A stretch of 64,000 bases of DNA from Homarus americanus (taxonomy: Eukaryota > Arthropoda > Malacostraca > Decapoda > Nephropidae): positions 4,465,418 to 4,529,417 of the forward strand of contig NW_024738608.1 in assembly GCF_018991925.1 (NCBI RefSeq). The letters are read 5' to 3'. Positions 12,207 through 25,437 of this stretch are shown here, one piece after another; position 1 is the stretch's first letter, and each line of letters opens with the position of its first letter. Position numbers and translations under genes: made by a program. The notes beneath the pieces are model-generated. The model made no database searches. It saw only the letters and a program-made list of their open reading frames with translations, and was not told the origin of the DNA.

Positions 12207-12353
12207 CACGAACACTTTATATTAAACTACAGGACTGAGAATAATGGAAGTTACTGTGAGATTTTTCATGTATTTTCACTTCAGATATTTTAGGTGTTAT
12301 AAGTTGATCATTAACCTGGTATAATAGAGTTGAATCCCACTTATATGTAGATC

Positions 12354-12391
12354 AGGTCAGGTCAGGTCAGGTCGGGTCAGGTCAGGTCAGT
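12354..12391. repeat. (AGGTC)n pentamer repeat
   Basis: Seven AGGTC pentamers, one changed to GGGTC. Because the pentamer overlaps AGGTCA, the tract also contains direct AGGTCA half-sites with four-base spacing. Confidence 0.85.
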
Positions 12392-12466
12392 GGTGGCTAG
12401 AGTTACCTAATATAGTTCATTATAACTGTTGTATTCAGCTGCTGTTGTGTTGTTTGATGTATAAAA

Positions 12467-12468
<2 letters not shown>

Positions 12469-12519
<51 letters not shown>
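12469..12519. repeat. (AC)n microsatellite
   Basis: About 50 bases of ac dinucleotides. Confidence 0.97.
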
Positions 12520-12521
<2 letters not shown>

Positions 12522-15010
12522 TGGTTTTCTTTTCATCTTTTTTTTATCATGTATGGCAATTTTATCTCTAACGTTTGAGGCAGCAAAGATTAATGGGCAT
12601 ACTTTAACAACTTTCTTACCTTCCATCAGCATTCTAAATTCTACAGAGGCTAAGAAGTTGAGAAAGTCTTCCCTCTCCTGATGAACGATATAACGTTCCC
12701 CGGGCGTCACACGCAGGACCCGGAGATCACAACAACCTGGAACTATCATTAATCTATACTATAACCCTTCTCTTATAGATGATGGTATAATTACTGCGAA
12801 TAGTCATATATTAAGACGACTCTCCGTGTGTCTCTGTGAGGTAATAGTTAATTTCTTATGTGTAGGCAAAGACAGTATGAAAGTATAATTTGCATAGTTC
12901 ACTGCTTCTCATTTCTCAAGTTCCCACTACAACAGCTTCATTGTCATCGTCAGTAGCTTCCTCAGACCATGTTAGTGTAGGAGCCATTGTGCACAGGAGC
13001 TGAGATGTGTCCACTGTTGGGCGTGGCCCCTCCGCCCTCCCCATATGCTGGACGACAAACACAACATGGAAACTGATGAAAGGTGATTTATCAACAGATG
13101 GATTTAATCTCTCACTCTTGTTTACTGTTGGTTCCTTGGTGCTCGGTTTCTAAGACATCTCCATAACGCCTCTGTTGCGTACTTTTTCCGCTAGGGGAGG
13201 AAGGCTGAGTCGTCGTAGCACTGGCTGTAGTTACCTCTTCCTCCGACCAAAACTGCAGGTCTAAACTCTGAATGTTATTGAAACTGGTAACTGATGTTTT
13301 CACCGACGGCCATCACACATACATGGCTTTGTTGACATTGTGACGTATACCACTTATGATTATTGGAGTTAACGGGTACGACATCTAGTGATAGTATTGA
13401 GTGGTATTAGACCTTTCACCTCCCAATACGAGGAAATTAATATTGTCCGAATTCATTAAGGCAAAGGCATTTTCCCTTCAAGTTTCAACACAATCGCTTA
13501 AGAAATTGAATAATGATGCTTAATGTAGCTTTGTTCCTCAGGAGAAAGAAGAATGAGAAGCTAAACCAAAGCAATATACTCCTCACTGTGTATGGCGGGA
13601 GAGACAGCTGATCGTGGCTGGGGGAGAGATCAGCCTTGTTTACGTGAGTCAGCTGACGGCGTGCGAAAAGCCCCATTAATGTCTTTTATTGTGGCTGTTA
13701 AAGGTGTACCATCAGTCATACTATAATAATGTCTTCTGACGCCTTAACTCTTTATTAAATGAGCTATTGATATTTTGCACTATTTTTTTCTATTTTTTGC
13801 TCATCTGTGCTCGTATAGATTTTAGAATAATCATCTCTTATACCTAATAATTCATACACCTTTATCTATATAGAACTGTGGATCAAAATTATTATATTCC
13901 TTAATTCGTGAATAATATGAAATCTTTCTCAGTAGTGTCTCGTGTGTTGTAGGTCAGTAATGAGTGGCGCCCGGCTGTCGAGAATTACAGAAAAAAATAT
14001 ATAGAAATGAAGTTATTATGAACAGTAAACACGTAAAATATGGGAAACTTTTATACTAGCTGGAGCTCTCTGTCTGTTGGGTAGTTTGGTGTAGAAGACC
14101 CAACTGACGAGGACTTAAAGGTTAGGTTAGGTAATGATGTCCAGTCACCCATACAAGTTCTGTTGCCTCTCCTCCTGAACCACGAACCCCAAGATTTAGA
14201 CTGGTGCTTTGGGTTCACGAGTCTGAATCTCTGAGTTCGTGGTACAGAAAAGGCGGCTGGATTTTTATGGGTGACTACACAATAAACACGTAAATAATGG
14301 GGAATTCTGAACCTTAGTAATATCTCTACAAAGTTACCAACATCCTGTCTTGAAGATTAAGTGGGCATTATTTATCATTTTCTATAATAAACACCTAAGT
14401 CATGGGAAAGTTTGAGCTTTGAGTAGTTCCCCGGCAGGCAAGTTAGTGACCATGACTTGGCTTCAACACCGTTTTCTTCCCTCACAACTTTAACTGTAAA
14501 CTCGGAACTTCACCTAACTTAACCACTAACTTGAGCACTTAACTCTGGTAAACGAATCCACATGTTATACTTAGTACTGCTTAGCTTGACACCCTCATAA
14601 ACACACTAAGAATATTACATTGGTTGCTGGCTACTGCAGAAGGTGTTCCCGCTACGACAGGTGAAATAAACTGGAGAGAACACGAACCTCAAGATAATCC
14701 AATATTTAGTTACAAAAATTAGAATATATCCTCATGACTTATAAATACCCCACATGAAGACTGATTGATTGATGTACTTACATAAAATAAATTGAAAACA
14801 TCTCATAAGTCATTGTTGATTGACACTTCCTGAATGTGTGTCAAAAAGTTTTCTCTGATGCTGGATTGACACTGACACCTCAAAAGTTCAACCATGTCTG
14901 TCACTCATGTGTCAAGTGGACGTACAGGTGGTGTCAATAACAAGCCCAAGTGGTCATAGAGTTTGTGTGTTGCTGTTAATATTAGTTATCTGTTTCTTTA
15001 GATCGTTCTT
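12520..15010. other. No gene recognised; AT-leaning unique sequence
   Basis: About 2.5 kb without a frame above 80 codons and without any domain I recognise. A short ggttaggttagg motif lies at 14121-14132. Confidence 0.5.
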
Positions 15011-15029
15011 ATCCGTAATGTGATGATGA

Positions 15030-15275
15030 TGCCAAGTAATGATGAGTGTGTGGTGAGGGTGTGGTGATGAGTGTGTCGCGGTGGTGAGAGTGTGGTGATG
15101 AATGTGTCATGGTGGTGATACTAATTGGTGATGGTGAGGGTGTGGTAATGAGTGTGTGGTGATGGTGAGGATGTGGTGATGGTGAGGGTGTGGTGATGGT
15201 GAGGATGTGGTGATGAGAGTGTGGTGTTGATGATTTTTATGGTGAGAATGTAATGGTGTGTGTGTGTGTGTGTGT
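15030..15275. repeat. TGGTGA-rich minisatellite with (GT)n tail
   Basis: Degenerate units of gtgatggtgagggtgtg occupy about 230 bases and end in a short gt run at 15256-15274. Confidence 0.8.
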
Positions 15276-15419
15276 TTAGGATGATATAAGTACTGTAGTA
15301 AAGTTCCAATTATGTGTCAGCGTAAAGTAGAAGTGGAATATATCCCTTAAGTATAACAGCACATCCTTGAGTCCGTAGTGGAGGAGCAGCTGGCAACAAG
15401 AGTTAAGTTCTATTGCTGG

Positions 15420-15605
15420 TGAGTGTGAGATGAGGGAGGGTGAGGGAGAGAGGGACAGGGTGATAACTGATAAGGTATGAGGGAGGGAGGGAGGGAGGGA
15501 GGGATAGAGTGGCGAGGTGAGGAAGGGGGAATTGAGGAGGAGGGGGAAGGTTGTCAAGGTGAGGGAGAAGATTTTGTAGGAGGGAGGGGGTGAAGGTGGC
15601 GGGGG
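15420..15605. repeat. Purine-rich tract with (GGGA)n
   Basis: About 185 bases biased to a/g on the plus strand, with five to six ggga tetramers at 15479-15503. The minus-strand frames across it are Pro/Ser/Leu-rich and lack domains. Confidence 0.7.
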
Positions 15606-15839
15606 GAAACTGACACACAGCTGCAGTTTAAGCACGACGTTTCTATTGGTGGCGTCCGTCTCTATGAAGATTTTTGTGGCAGTAAGTACACGGTGGAGGG
15701 CGACACACACACGGAGAACCTCACCAATCTCCCGTCGTTTATTGTGGTAAATTGAGCCAAATTTATCTAATATAACTCCATGTTGAAATCCTGGCAGCCA
15801 TTTTGGTCTTTTTCTCCATAAACAAAAATATTATATACG

Positions 15840-15940
15840 TGTGTTGTTATTGTTGTTGTTATTGTTGTTATTGTTGATGTTTTTGCTGTTGTTGTTGATT
15901 TTGTTGTTATTATTGTTGCTGTTTTTGTTGTTGTTTCCTT
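15840..15940. repeat. (TTG)n-rich tract
   Basis: Interrupted gttattgttgtt triplets over 100 bases. Confidence 0.8.
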
Positions 15941-16159
15941 ATCTGTGTTGGGTAAAGAACAATAGTTTGATGTAGTAAAGAGGTGAGTGGTGTCTGGGGA
16001 GGCTCACGGTGCCGCTCAGTCAAGACAAAGGTTTGATCACCTGAGCGGAAAGGTGACGCCTGTATCAACTGTGGCATCAGGACCTCATTGTACGACTGTC
16101 AGGGGCCTGCCAGTGTCTCCCAGGGTGTGGGGCCCATAACCAGGGTGCTGACGTTCGCC

Positions 16160-16300
16160 AATATGGGGCTGTATGAGGGCTGGCGTTCACCATCACCAGG
16201 GTGTATGAGGGCTGACGTTCACTATCACCAGAGCTGACGTTCACCATCACCAGGGCTGACGTTCACCATCACCAGGTCTGACGTTCATGATCACCAGGTG
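16160..16300. repeat. ~22-bp minisatellite (about 6 copies)
   Basis: Copies of gctgacgttcaccatcacca with varied spacers. Confidence 0.8.
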
Positions 16301-16553
16301 TAGGAGGACCAAGAGTTACCTGGGTTATACAGAGGAGACTCACCTGGTTCACCAAACATTAGGTAGATTGGACTCGGGTGTAAATTTAACCGATGATTGA
16401 TGAGGTGTGGCTCGTGGTATTAAGGTAATGGACAGGTTAATCAGTTTTTGTTAAGTTTAATTAATTTCTTTTATGAAACAAAACGAGGGGAACTTGATAC
16501 TAAATATGGCTGATGGGTTATTGTTTGTTTGGTTCACCTAGAGATTAAGTACC

Positions 16554-16585
16554 CTACCCCACCCCACCCCACCCCACCCCACTCT
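16554..16585. repeat. (CCCCA)n pentamer repeat
   Basis: About six ccccaccccacccc units. Confidence 0.85.
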
Positions 16586-17167
16586 ACCCTAACTGGAATG
16601 AAATAATGAGTCCAGTGCAGAGAATCAGGAGGGTCACATGGCGGGGCGGGGCAGTGCGGGAAGGTACACGACCCAAGGTGTGTTAACCACGTAATGCCCT
16701 TTTAACAGCACATTAAAGCAGAAGACAAATTGTAATGCTCGACCAACAGCGGTAAAGCTCTCGAGACGGATGTGGTGGCTGGCCATCTGTAATTACTTGT
16801 GGTAGTGACAGACTGCTTCTACAGGCGTGTCTTCCTCCTTCTCCCCCTCCTCCTTCTCCTCTACCTCTTCCTCCTCCACCTGTTCCTCCCACATCTTCTC
16901 ATCACTTGGCCACAATTACTTCCTGTGTTCGTCTGTATTACTTCTCACTTAAAATTTTAAATAAGGAATGAAAACTTCGACAATTTTAAAACACATGATT
17001 TTTGTGGATGGAAACTTATGAGATGTAAATAAAAGGAAGGACAGTGTAGAAGAATGAGGAGTGAAGGAATGAATGGAGACTAATATACCATGGAGGTGAT
17101 ATACTGACATGAATATACTTTGGCATATATGTATTATACTTGAGACTTGTTTGGCTTATAGTGTAGC

Positions 17168-17172
<5 letters not shown>

Positions 17173-17203
<31 letters not shown>

Positions 17204-17222
17204 GTTATTATTATTGTTATTA
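17173..17222. repeat. (TTA)n microsatellite
   Basis: About 50 bases of tta triplets with two ttg interruptions. Confidence 0.95.
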
Positions 17223-18188
17223 TCGTCCATTGTTAGATCCTAATTTTGTCGAAGTCACTCCTCGTTTGTTGTCGTTTTCTTCGATGTCTTCCCTTCGTCT
17301 GCTGTTATTTATTTGGTTGATTGAAATCGTAATCCAACACCTTCCCTGAAACACTAGATTAGGATAAGGTTGTCTTTATGATTTAGTGGTTGTGGTTGAT
17401 GTTGTGGTCGTTTCAATCTAAGAGTAGCAACTGGAGACAAAAATCACAATGGTACAATTATTGCCACTATTATTGTTGTGTAATAGATCTCTTTAATACA
17501 GGTTTTATACGTGTATGTATGACAATGATGGTACGACCTATGCACAAACTACTGACCATAATTATCACTCTACAGAATAAAGATGTTTCCATGCATAGAG
17601 TGACCACTTCAACTCTCAGCAGTGTACCCTGAATCTGGCGACACTTGATAACTGGATATACTGTTTCACTCAAGGTCGATTAATTCACCGCCCCTATACG
17701 CTATTGGGTTTCTTGACGATCTATCAGCCATTCGTGCCAGTACGTGAGGTGGCACGACGGCACGGCGGTGATGCTCGGCAGGCGCTGTCCTCTCTAATAA
17801 TCACACCACCTTGGTCCTTCCTTCTCCTAGTGGTTAGGGATATTAAGGGTCACTGAAGGTAAGGTATGGTGTCACATTCGACCTTAAGGTGATGGTGGGA
17901 TGGCACGGTTTACCCCCTAAGAGTAACCCGAGATCCATTTCCCGTCGTCTGCCACCGTCCATCAGTAGCCGTCAGCACTGTGTCGTATCCTGGACCTGTC
18001 ACTCTGTCCTGCAACCCTCCTACTCTATCCTGCACCCCCTCTACTCTATCCTACACCCTCCTTTGCATTTGCTAAAGTGAAGGCAGTCGAGTGCAGTGCC
18101 AACCATAGTAACTTCTTGTTCACTGAAGGTTATGTATGCAGTGTGCTGTATCCGCCCCGACCGTAACGAGCAGTCATACCCATGGGAC
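17223..18188. other. No gene; dispersed repeat similarity near 18075
   Basis: No coding exon is visible. The stretch at about 18075-18135 (gaaggcagtcgagtgcagtg then a later ctgaaggtt) resembles the plus strand at about 24768-24827, which suggests that both belong to one dispersed repeat family. A cctnctactctatcct motif is repeated at 18014-18062. Confidence 0.4.
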
Positions 18189-18189
18189 C

Positions 18190-18242
<53 letters not shown>
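18190..18242. repeat. (TTA)n microsatellite
   Basis: About 52 bases of perfect tta/att triplets. Confidence 0.97.
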
Positions 18243-18243
<1 letters not shown>

Positions 18244-18637
18244 TTCATATATCTGCAGCTTCCCAATGCTCAGAACCAACTCAGTCTTATTCAGTTGATA
18301 AATGAGTGAGTTGGTCTTGACGATTAATATACAGAGAGTCTTTGATGCTGTTGAAGGCTATTGAATCTGGTCACGTGGCTCGAAAGTTGATATAATGATG
18401 GTAAGATTCGTAGGAAACAGTCTGGCGCTCCGTCTCTTTGATGTTGTTCCTCATACTATACGGCGCAGTGATGGAGTTTCCCCCAAATGAATATAGGATA
18501 GTGTTGTCTGGCATGTATACCTGATCATCCCAACCCTCATTATGACTTGAGGTTTGTTTTAGAGAAGTTTCATCTCGAGTGTATATAGAGAGAGAGAGAA
18601 AAGTGTAAAGTGAGAGAAGGTATTAATAGTAATTGAG

Positions 18638-18640
<3 letters not shown>

Positions 18641-18672
<32 letters not shown>
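18641..18672. repeat. (TC)n microsatellite
   Basis: About 30 bases of tc dinucleotides. Confidence 0.95.
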
Positions 18673-18673
<1 letters not shown>

Positions 18674-18720
18674 CGAACTGAAATTTACTGTTTTCTTACA
18701 TAGTGATACGTGTGTTGTAG

Positions 18721-18750
18721 TTATTGTTTATTGTTTATTGTTTATTGTTT
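18721..18750. repeat. (TTATTGT)n heptamer repeat
   Basis: Four copies of the heptamer ttattgt. Confidence 0.85.
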
Positions 18751-18790
18751 GTCCACCGAGATACTTTTATTTGTACAATTATTAAATACC

Positions 18791-18791
<1 letters not shown>

Positions 18792-18855
<64 letters not shown>
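18792..18855. repeat. (TG)n microsatellite
   Basis: About 62 bases of perfect tg dinucleotides. Confidence 0.97.
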
Positions 18856-18856
<1 letters not shown>

Positions 18857-19064
18857 AAAGTGTTCTACAACTCAGATACACATCAAACAAATTTTTTTAT
18901 CATATTAAATAAAGCGGTTTAACAGTCTGGCGTTTGTGGAGGTTCTATAAATAGCCTCAGTGAAGTAGATACTATATAAATTCATATACATTTATACTGT
19001 CATGTGTACTTTGAATATTTTCCCCCATAAATATTGATGATTTAGAAGCTATTTTCGTTCCCTA

Positions 19065-19165
19065 GTGGATGGGGGTAGGATGGGGATGGGTAGGGGTGGA
19101 GGGTGGGGGTGGAGAGTGAGGGTGGAGAGGGTAGAGGGTGAGGGTGGAGGGGACAGGGGTGAGAC
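19065..19165. repeat. G-rich minisatellite
   Basis: Units of gggtggagagtgagggtgg over about 100 bases. Confidence 0.7.
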
Positions 19166-19876
19166 ACAGTGCTGGGAACAATGATATAATCTGGAAGAGA
19201 AATTTTATCACGATTTTTGGGGGCAACGAATCACTGAAAATATTTTGTACTTGGTTTTCTGTTATTTCAGGTTGTGGGTGTAAGTGGCTGCTGTGTGACC
19301 CGTGATTACACCATATTACTAGATCCGAGGAGGAGGTTAAATGATAGCGTGATCTCAAGTTCGTGTTTGTTTATATTTGGTTTCTCTCCACCCCTCCCTC
19401 ATAACTCACCTGTCTATCTGTCTGTCTGTCTGTCAAAACTCCTGGCACTCAAGACTCTCGTTTCTCCGTCAAGAAACCGGTCTAACTACACAGCTGTCCG
19501 TTTCAACAAACCTTCAACCATCACCTTACCTGTCTGTTCAGTTCTCGTCTGATACTTGTTTCTTGTGTCCGGTGAGTGACATTACTTCAAGCTATTACTC
19601 CAGGTATTGGCAACAACACCTGTCTGTATGTCAGTCTAACACCTACCGAGTTATACAGCAATTAATAACTTTGGATATATATTTTACTATTTTATTTAAC
19701 TTGGCAGGAATAATCGTCCTCACGAGAGTTACAATCTGTTCAGTAATATTTAATTTATCATTTCCTTCAGGTGTCACCTCAGGTATCGTTTAGGTAATTG
19801 TGTATTTAATATATTAATTATTATTTATCTCAGTTTTGTTTATTATTTTAACCCAAACACACGATCATCCTAGACT

Positions 19877-19944
<68 letters not shown>

Positions 19945-19950
19945 CACAGA
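19877..19950. repeat. (AC)n microsatellite
   Basis: About 73 bases of ac dinucleotides with one gc interruption. Confidence 0.97.
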
Positions 19951-22900
19951 GGAAAACAGCATCAATTTCATTCATTTATTCTCTTCTTTCTGACTGTGAG
20001 TCGTGTATGAACTGAGGAAGAATGTCTCACTCACAATACTAACAGTAGGGACCATTGATCCACGTATGTTCATCACCAGGTAACACGACCCAGTAATTAC
20101 TCCTGAATGAAAAGGTGAATTGGACGGTGGGGGATATAATTTGGCAACCCTCCTGAATTCAATCTATTTTCAGGAACTAGTGAAGTGTTCATCTAATTGC
20201 TGAAGTTTCTGAACATATTGGTGACATCATTTGAGCAATAATATATTCTGAATTATAATGAATAGGAAATAGATAAGACAGGAATGAAATGGATATAATG
20301 ATTTGATAATTAGAATCTAGATAATTGATAACTAACACACATAGGGAGAATTATATGTATGTATAGGCCTTACACACATCTTGCTATATGTACTACCAAC
20401 ACATATGGACCGAGAGAGTAGTATATGTATTTACGTAATTATATGTACAAAAATCATTATATATAATTTATGTCCATTTTATTAATCTCAAAAAAAAACG
20501 AAATTCTACTAAGTTGAAAATACATCTAAAAGTAACAAGTCAGATATCAATTTTCCGTCATAACCAAATTATTTATATGACACTGTTTGGCTACGTTAGG
20601 ATATAAGATTACACAGTTGTTATAAGATTATTGTTTGTTGTTGTTTACTCAATAATTAGTGGCCACACCTTTCCTCAGTGTGTAAGAGAGTAATAGTAAC
20701 AGGTAAGACGTGTGTATTAACCTTGTATTTGGTGAGTTGTTGTCCAAAACTATTCTATTTATTGCAGGTTTCTATCGCCCCTCTTCTATCCGGTCACCCA
20801 ACGCTGATAGAAATGGTGATAGATGGTTTGTTCTGACGTGTTGAGCAGTAAGATGAGCTGTGACGTCACGTATAACCAGTATGTAATCGGGATGGTTCAC
20901 TATTTCATTAATACGATTGAAATTAATATATATAAATTGGCTATTATTTTTTACTGTTCGTGTCATGTTAATATAAGAGTTTATATAAGATCTTTATCGC
21001 TTATATTACTCATTAACAATCTGAAACACCTCCTGTATTACCTAATTCCGAGAAATATTGTAAAAAGAACTAAAATTTTCCTTCACTCATTCTGTAGCTT
21101 TTTTTGTATCGTTTTTGAGCGAGAATCCAGAAACTAGACTAAATAAATTATTTTTGTTGCAGATTTTTCCCACTATCGCTGAGTAGGAGAAGCTGGGAAT
21201 GGCTAGCTTACACGGGGAGGATGACTGAGTGTTTACATTTTCCAAAATTCTGAAAGGATGGCGCCAGCAGTCTCCCGCCATATGTAGATCAGCTGATTCG
21301 GCAATATACCAAGATATCGTATTGATCAACGATATTCTTGGCTCCTGTTCTTCTTTGAGTATAATATAAACTTGTATTTCTTAGAGTTATAACAAAAATC
21401 AGATCAGTAACTTAGTGGTTAGGTGGAGTCTGTTTAATAGCAACATTTCATATAATTTTGTTTTCTTATTTGATTAACGTGACCTGTACACCCACCTACC
21501 TCATTTACCACGACAACTAAGCTGGTAGGTCTGGTTAGTTAATAAAAAAATGCTAAAAATAAATAAATCCCCTGTTATGTATAATAATATAGTTTTGGTT
21601 AAGTATTGTTGTTGGAGAAAGTTAAAGTTTTAAAGGGGAAAAAAAGGAGAGAAGTTTGCCTCTTTTTTCTTATCCAGGATTTAAGATAAAATATGTGCCA
21701 ACCATCTCACCTTCTCTGCCATAGAACATTAAGTTTAGCGTCGTAGTAAACTTGAGTAGTTGACGGCCAGCAAATCCAAGGAAAGAAGTTGAGGAAAATT
21801 TAACTTTTTTGTGATGTTTCTATTATATAAACAGAATACTCTGTCAAAACAGTTTTGTACGACAACTAAGATGTGACACGTGTTGTTTTAAAGACTTCTG
21901 GTGTCCAATTTGATTCTTACCCCTTAGCTCTCCTGCCACCACTACATGTTTGATACGAGAGACTCAGAGATAACCGTGGTAACATGTTCTTATTACCACC
22001 ATGTTATTGTACTATTCCAGATGATACTAAATGTTACATAATACTTCCTTGAGATAAATGTACAGTATATATCAGGTGCCTCAAAGAGAGCTCAGGCGCT
22101 TACTGGCTCAGCCATGTTAATATTGCTATTTTTTTCGACTCTGTATCTATGTTCTTCTGGCTAAATAAACTGTTTCAATATCAATATCTTTGTTCTCCTA
22201 CAGAAAGTCATCAATACTGTATTAATAAAATATGATCACGGATTATCTGTATAATTAATCTAATAACACAAATAATTATAACAATAATCAAATTCTGTGT
22301 GTAAACGTTCACTTAATATCTAACACGTCATGCATCCCCGAACACCCTCGTCGTCTTAGGGAGCATGATCTTAAACTAGCCGCTCTTCAGCTCTTGTGGG
22401 TCCAACTAGCACTCTCTTCCTCCGTCACATTATGCTCGTACTGGATAAAGAATAGATTAATACTTATATAAATAATAATAATAACTGATCGACTTCTGTA
22501 TGGGTACACAGACTGACATAAAATGGTTTAAGTTGAATGCCTCCTGACCTCACCTCTGGCTGGATGTCCTAGTTGTGTCGCATTAAGCTAGTAGTGATGT
22601 GCAGTTGATAGATGATATATATTAATATGCACAAAATATAGGGACTGTGTTATATTACCCACGACTGTACCGGCAGTGATGATTCTCTTTGACAGGTGAA
22701 GTGATGATAGCCAGAGCTGATGTTGTTACGGCTCTCAGTCGTGTGCAATTTACTCCCAAATGGATATCAATTTAGTCATAATTGCTGCATAAATATTAGG
22801 GCGACCTATCGATGTTCCGTTTGATCATCAGTGCACGAAAGCGGATCACTGTTTAAATATGTTGGTTTATGTTTAAAGATCCTGGAATTGCATTTGCCTT

Positions 22901-23810
22901 GAGAGGAGTAAGAGGAGGCGCTCTCACGGGTACACATTCCAGCCTTAAATAGCAAGGTGCTCAAACGCCCTCATGTAGACCTCATGACATTCCAGATCTT
23001 GGATATTGAACATACAAATATAAGAATTTTCATAAGGTGTCTTGTATGTTGTACTTGACCTACATACTGGGGACTAAACCTCAGGCGATCACAAAACTCA
23101 CATCGTCAAATGAGTTATTTAATGTGATCTAAATTCTCAATAAACGCTATACAAGAGTTAGGGGAACAAGAGGACCGTGTAGGAGTCAGGCAGGTGTATG
23201 TAAGAGGTTTTTATTAGTTACTTCCAAGTCTAAGAAACACGTCAGTAAAACTCTCCTTGTAATCATTGAAGTTTTATATCAACCTTATTATTGTTGTATA
23301 TTTTTACCGTCATGATGATAGTCCGTAAACCTTAGCTTGTAGAACGGACTCTAATGATTGTAGTTAGATTGTCATTAATAATCTAGATAATTATGATACA
23401 TATTCCTTCATGCTGTGTCTTACGCTGTACTTAATAATTACTGTAATTGTTCTTTTCCTGTAATGGCAGTCTGTAATGAACACAAATATCCTTATCTTTA
23501 ATCTTTACTGGAATATTAACAAAAATTCTGATATGTTGTTAAATTACTAATGATAGAACACCATCACTGAACAAACTCTACTGAAATATGTCTAATGTAG
23601 ATGATAATGACAAGTAAATCAGGTTATATTTAGTTAGTTAGTTATCAGAATAAACTAGTATGAAAGAAACAGCGTCTTTGTTCTTTACAGAGAAACAAAA
23701 GATTATGAATGATAACTTTTGCTTCTCCTTGTAAGATGATGACAGGAAGGTGGACGACTGACTTCCTGATGACCCACAGGTAAGTCAACAGGTGAGTCAG
23801 GTGCTACTAA
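19951..23810. other. No gene recognised; longest repeat-poor unique stretch
   Basis: Nearly 4 kb of AT-rich sequence with few repeats. The longest frames (104 codons at 20823-21137 and 80 codons at 21087-21329) have no domain and no plausible splice partners. Confidence 0.5.
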
Positions 23811-23813
23811 ATG

Positions 23814-24035
23814 AGGGGGGGAGGAGGGGGAAAGATAAGTGGGAGAGAGGGCGATAGGGAGGACAGGAGGGAGGAAGGAAGGAAGGTAGACGAGAGGAAA
23901 GAGGAATAGGTAGATGGGAGGAAGAGAGGACATGGATGGAGGCGGACGAGAGGAAAGAGGGACAGAATGGAGGGAAGGACAGGAGGAAGGGAGAGATGGG
24001 GGAGGAGTAGATGGAGAGGGAGGTGAAGAGGGTGC
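23814..24035. repeat. Polypurine minisatellite-like tract
   Basis: About 220 bases dominated by ggagg, aggaagg and gagaggaaagaggg motifs. Minus-strand frames are Pro/Ser/Leu-rich and compositional. Confidence 0.8.
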
Positions 24036-24540
24036 TCATGGTAATTATACACGCCACGAATGAACTTTGTACCTCCTTCCGTTCCTTGGGCTCACCTGCG
24101 GACGTAACATAACTAATTATCATATATTACCTGGGTAGATAAATACCTGTACACGTGTCTTCCTATGTAATGACATTCAGTTAACACATTGCTTATATAA
24201 GATTTATTTTATTACTCAGTGTCCGTTAATTACTTCAGGGAGAGTATTTACTAATTGAATAACTTACCTGTAATTAACCTCCCGTCTTGGTGGTGTAGGT
24301 GTGGCGGCGTCTCAGTGTTGCCAATAAAAGAAAAATTCTATTCATCAGTTGCTACCTGTGTTGTGGGTCACTTGCCGGCGTTAATGTAGTGTGTAATTTA
24401 GAATGTTAGGTACAATTACTGTATCCTCAAACTTATTACACTCAAATTGTACTGCAGGTGTTAGGTGTATATGTTGGCACCCCTGATACCTGTTGATGAC
24501 GTGCTGGATCCTCTGTCGCGCCTCAGCCGTGAGTAGATAC

Positions 24541-24752
24541 AGCCGCGGAGGTGTGTTCCTACAACCCCTGTGGTAATCTGTCTCCAAACAGCACCGTCAC
24601 AGTAGTAAGATCACTATTTATAAATGAATGGGTATTGGTCATGTAACGGCGGACATGATTAATGGATAAGTTTGTTATAGGTCATATAGGTTGGCTGTTT
24701 GGAGACACATTGCCACAGTGGGTGTTGGAACACATTTCCTCAACTGTACCTA
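24541..24752. repeat. Inverted repeat, ~52-bp arms
   Basis: The reverse complement of 24541-24592 (starting gctgtttggagacagatt) aligns with the plus strand at 24694-24746 (starting gctgtttggagacacatt) at roughly 75-80% by eye. The arms are separated by about 100 bases. This may be a decayed foldback or MITE-like element, or two inverted copies of a dispersed repeat. Confidence 0.55.
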
Positions 24753-25011
24753 ACTCTACAGCTGGGGAAGTGAAGCCGGTCGAGTGCAGGGCTGGCCTAA
24801 CTGCCTCTTTATGTACTGAAGGTTTATCATATAAATTACTGTACGCTCACTACTTTTAGAACTCACTCGTCATTTTGCAAAAGACCTTCAGTAAACCACC
24901 TTTGGCTCTTGTCCTCCCTACACCTACTGTCGGCCTCACTGTCACACATCATTACCAACAGTTCCTCGCCCTGCACTCAATGACTCTAGTTCTCCATAAG
25001 ACAACGCTTTC

Positions 25012-25437
25012 CTCCCCTACCGTGGCCTTCCTCCCCTTCCGTGGCTTTCCTCCCCTTCCGTGGCTTTCCTCCCCTACCGTGGCCTTCCTCCCCTTCCGTG
25101 GCCTTCCTCCCCTTCCGTGGCTTTCCTCCCCTACCGTGGCCTTCCTCCTTCCGTGGCTTTCCTCCCCTTCTGCGGCTTTCCTCCCCTACCGTGACTTTCC
25201 CCCCCCCTTCCGTGACTTTCCTCCCCTACCGTGGCCTTCCTCCCTACCGTGGCCTTCCTCCCTTCGTGGCTTTCCTCCCTTCTGCGGCACCTCCCCTACC
25301 GTGGCCTTCCTCCCCTTCCGTGGCTTTCCTCCCCTACCGTGGCCTTCCTCCCCTTCCGTGGTTTTCCTCCCCTACCGTGGCCTTCCTCCCCTTCCGTGGC
25401 CTTCCTCCCCTTCCGTGGCTTTCCTCCCCTTCCGTGA
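25012..25437. repeat. CT-rich ~18-bp minisatellite, TACCGTGGCCTTCCTCCCC type
   Basis: More than twenty copies built on ttcctccccttccgtggc with taccgtggc variants. Because 18 is divisible by three, frames stay open on both strands for up to 213 codons. These translations are repeats of Pro/Leu/Trp/Ser units and are not a gene. A truncated copy resumes just after the assembly gap at 28225. Confidence 0.9.
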
